The notes below the pieces were generated by a model. That model saw only the letters and a list, made by a program, of their open reading frames with translations. It made no database searches and was not told the origin of the DNA. From contig NZ_NFLI01000005.1 in the NCBI RefSeq assembly GCF_002160825.1, forward strand, positions 1 through 64,000: DNA of 64,000 bases. The letters run 5' to 3'. Below are positions 58,639 through 64,000 of this stretch, in pieces. This DNA comes from Lachnoclostridium sp. An131. Lineage in GTDB: Bacteria > Bacillota > Clostridia > Lachnospirales > Lachnospiraceae. The position numbers and the translations under genes were made by a program. Every line of letters begins with the position of its first letter. Within the stretch, counting starts at the first letter, position 1.

Positions 58639-59372
58639 TCCTTCCTCCAGTCTGCCGCGCGACGGCGTTTCTCGCGTTCCCTGATTCTTTCCCGCACTTC
58701 CTTCCGGTAAGGTCTGCTGATACTCAGCTCCTCTCCATCCGTCAATTTCACTGTTTCATACGTATATTCCGCAATAAAATCCTGATTTACCACATAAGAT
58801 TGATGGATCGTCATAAAATACCCGGGCAGGCCTTTTACCGCCTCCTTCAGCTTCCCATAGAACTCTTCCGGCCCGTTTTTCGTCACAACGCGAATCTTCT
58901 TATCCATGCTCATAAAATAGACAATCTCTTTCAAAGGAATCCTCCGGTGCGAGCCGCCCTTCTGGTATTCAAAATAATCACCGCTGTCTCTCCTCTGACG
59001 GATGCTCCGGGACAGCACCTCTCTTAACTGGTCCTCCGATACCGGCTTTATCAGAAAATCCAGCGGCTGAATTTTAAAAAGCTGCATCGCATAATTCTGT
59101 TTCGATGAGATATAGACGATATGCATCTCCATATCGTTCAGCTCGTTCCTGATAAATCTCCCCACATCGACACCGTTTGCCTGTACCAGCTCGATATCCA
59201 GAAAAAGCAGGTCGAGCCGGAAGCCCTTCTCCAGATCCTTTCTCAGGCTCTCCCCCGACTCCCAGACCTCCGTCTCAGCCTTTACATCCATTTCTCCTGA
59301 GATATGACAAATCTGCTCTTCCAGCTCAGAGCAGAGAATTCTGTCATCGTCGCAGATTCCGATTCTGTACAT
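58635..59372 (-). CDS. LytTR-family response regulator
   Basis: A 245-residue protein with a receiver domain (residues 1-120: acidic pocket ICDDD, phospho-acceptor Asp in LLFLDIELVQANGVDV, K in FLIKPVSE) and a LytTR DNA-binding domain (residues 140-235: IVYFMSMDKKIRVVTKNG, GYFMTIHQSYVVNQDFI). It regulates transcription from direct repeats. First gene of the two-component/lipoprotein/ABC set on one strand. Confidence 0.9.
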   Translation of the reverse strand: MYRIGICDDDRILCSELEEQICHISGEMDVKAETEVWESGESLRKDLEKGFRLDLLFLDIELVQANGVDVGRFIRNELNDMEMHIVYISSKQNYAMQLFKIQPLDFLIKPVSEDQLREVLSRSIRQRRDSGDYFEYQKGGSHRRIPLKEIVYFMSMDKKIRVVTKNGPEEFYGKLKEAVKGLPGYFMTIHQSYVVNQDFIAEYTYETVKLTDGEELSISRPYRKEVRERIREREKRRRAADWRKE

Positions 59373-59411
59373 GTTTATAATCCCCTCATCATAATTGGAC
59401 AGACTGGCAGC

Positions 59412-59618
59412 TTATTCCCGCCTGTATTCCAGGATATCTCCGGGCTGGCAGTCCAGAACGTCGCAGATCGCCTCCAGCGTGGAAAAACGGATTGCACTGA
59501 CATGTCCGTTTTTCAGCTTTGACAGATTCACGTTGGCGACGCCGACCTTTTCTGATAATTCATTCAAAGACATTTTTCGATCGGCCATCACCCGATCCAG
59601 TCGAAGGACAATAGGCAT
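59412..59618 (-). CDS. XRE-family regulator, YozG-like
   Basis: ATG 59618 (TAAGGAGGAAAAAG upstream) gives 68 residues: MPIVLRLDRVMADRKMSLNE, then a helix-turn-helix VGVANVNLSKLKNGHVSAIR and a short C-terminal helix (CDVLDCQPGDILEYR). This is the short XRE type found next to DUF2975 membrane proteins, as yozG-yoaS in Bacillus. It lies 11 bases after the DUF2975 gene. Confidence 0.85.
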   Translation of the reverse strand: MPIVLRLDRVMADRKMSLNELSEKVGVANVNLSKLKNGHVSAIRFSTLEAICDVLDCQPGDILEYRRE

Positions 59619-59629
59619 CTTTTTCCTCC

Positions 59630-60226
59630 TTACAGGGTTTCGTCGGACTGCTTCTGAAGCTCTGCGCCGTACCGGAATATATAAGACATCAGGAAAAATA
59701 CAAGAGCTATCAGTATAAATCCCAAATCTATCCGGGGCTCCAGCCTGCACTCTATAATCTTATCACTGATAAACAGATTCTGCACCTCATAAGCCCGGTA
59801 GGACATGGTATCTATCAGCACCCGGCCAGCCGAAATCAGCCCTCCTCCGATCAGAGTAAAAAAACCCAGCTTTCTGAAATTCTTATATACGCTCTCGTCA
59901 AAGGGCAGCCCTTCCTTCATCGGAAGCAGGATTTTTCTTGCAATTTTCGCGGCGTATATTACCAGAAAACAAAGCACGCAAAACATAAGCGCTCTGACAA
60001 GCAAGTTTACCTTGGATAAGCCGGGCGGCAGAAAATCAGCTCCCCAGATGTCTACCTTTACGCTTCCCAGGGAAAGCGTAACAGGCTCCCCGCTTAATAT
60101 ATTCGGTTCAAAAAAGCAGACATTCAGCGCCGCAAGAACCACCAGGCATCCCCCGCCAAACCAGATTATCTCCCCAATTTTGGCAAGCTGCGCAAGCTCT
60201 CCCGCAAATTTCTTCATTTTTTCCAT
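59630..60226 (-). CDS. DUF2975 membrane protein, YoaS-like
   Basis: ATG 60226 (GGAGGGGGAGACG upstream) gives 198 residues with four membrane helices. The pattern MPMKEGLPFDESVYKNFRKL-like segment (LLPMKEGLPFDESVYKNFRK) before helix three is characteristic of DUF2975. The small XRE gene follows in the same operon; the pair recurs widely, perhaps as a membrane-sequestered regulator, but the function is unknown. Confidence 0.85.
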   Translation of the reverse strand: MEKMKKFAGELAQLAKIGEIIWFGGGCLVVLAALNVCFFEPNILSGEPVTLSLGSVKVDIWGADFLPPGLSKVNLLVRALMFCVLCFLVIYAAKIARKILLPMKEGLPFDESVYKNFRKLGFFTLIGGGLISAGRVLIDTMSYRAYEVQNLFISDKIIECRLEPRIDLGFILIALVFFLMSYIFRYGAELQKQSDETL

Positions 60227-60328
60227 CGTCTCCCCCTCCTTCTGCACCTGTTGTTCTGTTCTCCCTTTCCATATTTCCTGTGGACTGTTTCCTATTGATT
60301 ATTGATGCACACCTGATTTTATATTTTC

Positions 60329-60357
60329 ATTATCGCCTGTGTGCAGTGTCTTGTCAA
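60329..60357 (-). promoter_or_regulatory. promoter of the DUF2975-XRE operon
   Basis: Minus strand TTGACA (60352-60357), 17 bases, GATAAT (60329-60334). Confidence 0.75.
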
Positions 60358-60517
60358 TCAATTTTTAATGTTTATCATCAATTTTTTAATATTAAACGAA
60401 TATAAATTGTCGTTTGCAAAGACCCAGAAAGATTCAGAAAAAGCAGGCCTCCCCCGCGTCCTGCAAAGCACGGAAAAGACCTGCCTCATTATATCCTATC
60501 TTGCCTCCCGAAGCTGC

Positions 60518-63157
60518 TTATTCTCCGTAATAAGCCTTCAGATAAAGCTCCTTTATCTCGGACATCAGCGGATACCTCGGATTTGCTCCGGTGCACTGGT
60601 CATTAAAGGCATTCTCCACCATCTCATCCAGAGTCGCCAGGAAATCCTCTTTCTGAATACCGTAGTCCCGAATCGTTCTCTTGATTCCTACCTTCTCTTT
60701 CAGATCGGCAATGGCCCGGATGAAATTCTCGAATACCGCATCATCATCCTTTCCGGTGATGCCGATGAATCTGGCCATCTCGCAGTAGCGTTCCTTTGCA
60801 TGTGGATACGGGTACTGGGAGAAGGTTCCCATCTTCACAGGCGCCGGATCTGCGTTGTAGCGCATGACAAGCTCAATCAGCAGGGCATTTGCAACGCCGT
60901 GGGGCAGATGGTGGTAGGCGCCCAGCTTGTGCGCCATGGAATGGCACACGCCCAGAAAGGCATTGGCAAAGGCCATGCCTGCCATTGTGGAAGCATTCGC
61001 CATCTTCTCTCTGGCCTCCGGATCGTTCGGACCGTTGTCATAGCAGCGGGGCAGATACTCAAAGATATTTTTAACCGCCTTCAGTGCCATTCCATCGGAA
61101 AAATCCGTAGCCATGATAGAGACGTAAGCCTCGAGAGCGTGGGTCAGCGCGTCGATGCCGGAAGCGCTGGTCAGCCCTTTGGGCTGGGTCATCATGTAAT
61201 CCGTATCTATAATCGCCATATTCGGCATCAGCTCATAATCTGCAATGGGCCACTTGGTTCCCGTCTCCGCATCCGTGATAATCGCAAAAGGCGTCACCTC
61301 AGAGCCCGTACCGGAGGAGGTCGGAATCGCCACAAACATGGCCTTTTCTCCCATCTTCGGGAACATGTAAACTCTTTTGCGGATATCCATAAAATCCATG
61401 GCCAAATCCTCAAACCTGCACTCCGGATGCTCATACATAAGCCACATGATTTTTCCTGCATCCATCGCGGAGCCGCCGCCCAAAGCAATCATTACATCCG
61501 GCTGAAACGCCTTGATCTGTTCTACTCCCTTCTGTGCACACTGCAGCGTCGGATCGGGAGCCACCTCATAGAAGCAGGCGTAGGTAATGCCCATTTCATC
61601 CAGCTTGTCGGTGATCGGCTTTGTGTGTCCGCTGCTGTAAAGGAAGCTGTCGGTTACGATGAAGGCTTTCTTCTTATGATAATAGGTCTTCAGCTCATCC
61701 AGCGCCACCGGCAGGCAGCCCTTCTTAAAGTATACCTTCTGAGGCGTTCTGAACCAGAGCATGTTCTCTCTCCTTTCCGCAACAGTCTTAATGTTGAGCA
61801 AATGCTTTACGTTTACATTTTCGGATACGGAGTTTCCGCCGTAGGAGCCGCAGCCCAGCGTCAGGGAGGGCGCCAGCTTGAAATTGTACAGGTCTCCGAT
61901 TCCGCCCTGGGAGGAGGGCGTATTTATAAGAATGCGGCAGGTCTTCATTCTGGCCGCATGCTGCGCCATCTTCTCCGTCTCGGAGGGATGGATGTAGAGA
62001 GAGGAGGTGTGCCCGTAGCCGCCGTCCTCAATCAGCCGCTCAGACATTTCAAGAGCTGTCTCAAAATCCTTCGCCTTGTAAAGCGCCAGCACCGGAGAAA
62101 GCTTTTCATGGGCGAAGGGCTCGGAACTATCCACGGAAGTCACCTCGCCAATCAGAATCTTGGTATCCTTCGGCACTTCAAAGCCTGCGATCTCTGCGAT
62201 TTTGTGTGCAGGCTGGCCCACGATTTTCGGGTTGACCGTACCGGCCTCTGTCAAAATAATCGCGCGCATCTTCGCCATCTCTTCCTCATTCAGAATGTGG
62301 CAGCCGCGCTTTTCGAACTCCGCGCGCACCTTATCATAAATATCCTCTATCGCCGTCACAGATTGTTCAGAAGCGCATATCATACCGTTGTCAAAGGTCT
62401 TGGAGTGAATCACAGAATACACTGCCAGCTGAATATCACAGCTGCTGTCCATGATAACAGGCGTATTTCCCGGGCCCACGCCAATGGCCGGTTTCCCGGA
62501 GGAATAGGCTGCCTTCACCATTCCGGGACCCCCAGTCGCCAGAATCACATCCGCAGAACGCATCAGCTCGTTGGACAGCTCCAGAGTCGGATTCTCAATA
62601 CAGTCAATCAGTCCCTTGGGCGCTCCTGCCGCCTCCGCCGCTTCACGCACGATGCGCGCCGCCTCTGCCGTACACTTCTTTGCCCGGGGATGGGGGCTGA
62701 TGAGGATCGCGTTTCGCGTCTTCAGGCAAATCAGGCATTTGAAAATGGCAGTCGAGGTAGGATTCGTCGTCGGAATGATCGCTCCTACCAGCCCCATAGG
62801 CTCCGCAATTTTCTTGATTCCATAGGAGGTATCTTCCTCGATTACGCCGCAGGTCTTTACATTCTTGTAGGAATTGTAAATATACTCAGCCGCATAATGA
62901 TTCTTGATCACTTTGTCTTCCACGACGCCCATGCCAGTCTCTTCCACTGCCATCTTTGCAAGCGGAATCCGCTGCTTATTGGCTGCCATAGCCGCCTCAA
63001 AGAAAATTCTGTCGACCTGTTCCTGAGTAAACGCCGCAAATGCTCTCTGCGCCTCCCGCATCTGTGCGATTTTCTGCTGAAGCTTCTCTACATCCGTCAT
63101 CGCCGCCTGCTCCTGCGAAGCCTGAGCTGCCTGCATCTTTTCTTCCTGTCTGCTCAT
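60518..63157 (-). CDS. adhE: bifunctional acetaldehyde-CoA/alcohol dehydrogenase AdhE
   Basis: ATG 63157 (AAGGAGGG upstream; 26 further codons rejected) gives 879 residues. Residues 40-450 form the CoA-acylating aldehyde dehydrogenase (catalytic Cys in GMICASEQS, VGPGNTPVIMD). Residues 470-870 form the iron alcohol dehydrogenase (ALGGGSAMDAGKIMWLMYEH; iron ligands in HALEAYVS, GVCHSMAHKLGAYHHLPHGV). It reduces acetyl-CoA to ethanol with NADH. Two Rex-type operators lie at its promoter, so it should respond to the NADH/NAD+ ratio. Confidence 0.96.
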   Translation of the reverse strand: MSRQEEKMQAAQASQEQAAMTDVEKLQQKIAQMREAQRAFAAFTQEQVDRIFFEAAMAANKQRIPLAKMAVEETGMGVVEDKVIKNHYAAEYIYNSYKNVKTCGVIEEDTSYGIKKIAEPMGLVGAIIPTTNPTSTAIFKCLICLKTRNAILISPHPRAKKCTAEAARIVREAAEAAGAPKGLIDCIENPTLELSNELMRSADVILATGGPGMVKAAYSSGKPAIGVGPGNTPVIMDSSCDIQLAVYSVIHSKTFDNGMICASEQSVTAIEDIYDKVRAEFEKRGCHILNEEEMAKMRAIILTEAGTVNPKIVGQPAHKIAEIAGFEVPKDTKILIGEVTSVDSSEPFAHEKLSPVLALYKAKDFETALEMSERLIEDGGYGHTSSLYIHPSETEKMAQHAARMKTCRILINTPSSQGGIGDLYNFKLAPSLTLGCGSYGGNSVSENVNVKHLLNIKTVAERRENMLWFRTPQKVYFKKGCLPVALDELKTYYHKKKAFIVTDSFLYSSGHTKPITDKLDEMGITYACFYEVAPDPTLQCAQKGVEQIKAFQPDVMIALGGGSAMDAGKIMWLMYEHPECRFEDLAMDFMDIRKRVYMFPKMGEKAMFVAIPTSSGTGSEVTPFAIITDAETGTKWPIADYELMPNMAIIDTDYMMTQPKGLTSASGIDALTHALEAYVSIMATDFSDGMALKAVKNIFEYLPRCYDNGPNDPEAREKMANASTMAGMAFANAFLGVCHSMAHKLGAYHHLPHGVANALLIELVMRYNADPAPVKMGTFSQYPYPHAKERYCEMARFIGITGKDDDAVFENFIRAIADLKEKVGIKRTIRDYGIQKEDFLATLDEMVENAFNDQCTGANPRYPLMSEIKELYLKAYYGE

Positions 63158-63249
63158 ACGAACCCTCCTTAACTGTCTGAACCTCTGGTCTGCTGTCTGC
63201 CGCGTCCGGATACAAGCTGACCTTTTACTTTCCAATGCGCTTCCTAATA

Positions 63250-63306
63250 TTGTTAATTAATTAACATCTTCGTTAATATATTAACATTGATGCTCTTATA
63301 TGTAAA
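63250..63306 (-). promoter_or_regulatory. adhE promoter with two Rex-type operators
   Basis: TTGTTAATTAATTAACAT (63250-63267) and CGTTAATATATTAACA (63271-63286) match the Rex consensus TTGTTAA-N4-TTAACAA closely, centres 20 bases apart. A promoter TTTACA (63301-63306), 17 bases, TAATAT (63278-63283) on the minus strand places the second operator over the -10. The rest of the 63158-63567 gap shows only AT-rich sequence. Confidence 0.8.
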
Positions 63307-63567
63307 TTGGCAATATTGCAAAAATTTTTAAATTTATCTATAATTTTTTGAACATTTTTTATATTTATAATAAGAAAATAATTTTACAGATTTTCTCTTT
63401 TTATTTTACAGTTTTATCTGCTTTCCGGGCCTATTCCCAAAAACACCGGAATAAGACTACAAGGCCTTAGACTCTCCCGGCGGTTGCCTAATGGGCGCGC
63501 AGGCAGCAAGCCAAGCAAGTGATCCGGTCTGTATCCGCCCGCCCCAATGTCCGCAGAAATAAAAAAA

Positions 63568-63601
63568 GGCCCGAAAATCAGATTCATCCAATCTTCGAGC
63601 C
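63568..63601 (-). terminator. terminator of the zinc dehydrogenase gene
   Basis: Minus strand GGCTCGAA (63594-63601) / TTCGGGCC (63568-63575) with an inner GATT/AATC pair, then TTTTTTTATTT. Confidence 0.85.
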
Positions 63602-63646
63602 CCCGCAGGCATGTTTCGCAGCTTCCTAGCTGCATAATATGATTGA

Positions 63647-64000
63647 TTAAAATTTAAACGCCACCTTAAAATCTCCGTCTTTTCCTGTCGCTTTGTCAAA
63701 GGCTTCCTTCCAGTCATCCAGGCTGTAAACTGCCGATACCACACCGTCGCCCTTCAGATCGCCATTTGCCAGATGCTCGATGACATAGGGGAAGCAATAG
63801 GGAGACAGATGAGATCCCAGCACATCCAGCTCTTTTCCATCACCAATGATGCTCCAGTCTATCGTTGCAGGACTTCCAAAGACGCTGAACTCCACAAAAC
63901 GTCCCAGCTTGCGAATCATCTGCAGTCCCTGCTCCACGCTTGACGGATGGCCTGTCGCCTCTATGTAAATATCGCAGCCATAGCCTCCTGTCAGCTCCTT
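63647..64000 (-). CDS. C-terminal part of a zinc-dependent medium-chain dehydrogenase (partial)
   Basis: The minus frame is open to the window edge and encodes the last 117 residues: GYGCDIYIEATGHPSSVEQG, then LGRFVEFSVFGSPATIDWSI and a C-terminal substrate-domain part. The IEATG motif after the Rossmann region is typical of sorbitol/threonine-type dehydrogenases. The zinc-binding N-terminus is outside the window. It is upstream of adhE on the same strand, but its own terminator separates the two. Substrate unknown. Confidence 0.75.
   Translation of the reverse strand, partial: KELTGGYGCDIYIEATGHPSSVEQGLQMIRKLGRFVEFSVFGSPATIDWSIIGDGKELDVLGSHLSPYCFPYVIEHLANGDLKGDGVVSAVYSLDDWKEAFDKATGKDGDFKVAFKF

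Noticed and set aside
60341-63172. 943-codon plus-strand open frame
   Set aside because: Antisense to adhE, same reasons.
1-64000. CRISPR arrays or complete insertion sequences
   Set aside because: No regularly spaced repeats and no transposase gene were seen.

Overview
The window looks like a chromosome segment of a gut-type Lachnospiraceae (Clostridium cluster XIVa, Bacillota). The evidence is the ordered set cysE-cysS-mrnC-rlmB-sigH behind a T-box, a thrS T-box, pyruvate phosphate dikinase, HydE, a Rex-site-controlled adhE and clostridial mobile-element genes. The assignment is an inference from gene content and intermediate base composition; no 16S gene is present.

Left island (1-7350): accessory DNA that has been cut up repeatedly. 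It holds a sigma-70-like gene, an N-terminal scrap of a second sigma gene, an intact MarR-MATE efflux operon with a palindromic operator, a cluster of DnaA-box-like sites, the 3' end of a helicase gene, a doubly frameshifted SGNH hydrolase, and an AbrB-ABC operon that runs into a truncated methyltransferase.

Integrated element (about 7356-22618, 15.2 kb): bounded by identical 17-bp sequences that lie inside rlmD coding sequence. The rlmD body with a substitute C-terminus is on the right, and the displaced C-terminal extension is on the left. Reading inward from the right: tyrosine integrase, an AT-rich replication/repressor cassette between 29-bp direct repeats, divergent XRE regulators, excisionase, primase-helicase, iteron-like repeats, many small genes (J-domain protein, terminase-small-subunit-like HTH protein, three small genes sharing an N-terminal motif), a tail-chaperone-like gene, a 912-residue tail tape measure protein and a type I toxin-antitoxin pair. 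Portal, capsid, large terminase, tail tube, baseplate and lysis genes are not seen. The layout resembles a phage-inducible chromosomal island, but one carrying a tape measure.

Right part (22565-64000): ordinary chromosome, mostly minus strand. It contains rlmD, pcrA, a PspA/zinc-ribbon/SPFH membrane-stress operon, DUF1836, a PucR/CdaR-type regulator, a phosphatase, tRNA-Thr, HtrA, a VanZ-D,D-carboxypeptidase fusion, the sigH-cysE operon, ispF, tRNA-Met and tRNA-Val, nudC, hydE, thrS, ppdK with a repeat-filled leader, a LytTR two-component/lipoprotein/ABC cassette, a DUF2975-XRE pair, and adhE with two Rex operators. A zinc-dependent dehydrogenase is cut by the window edge.
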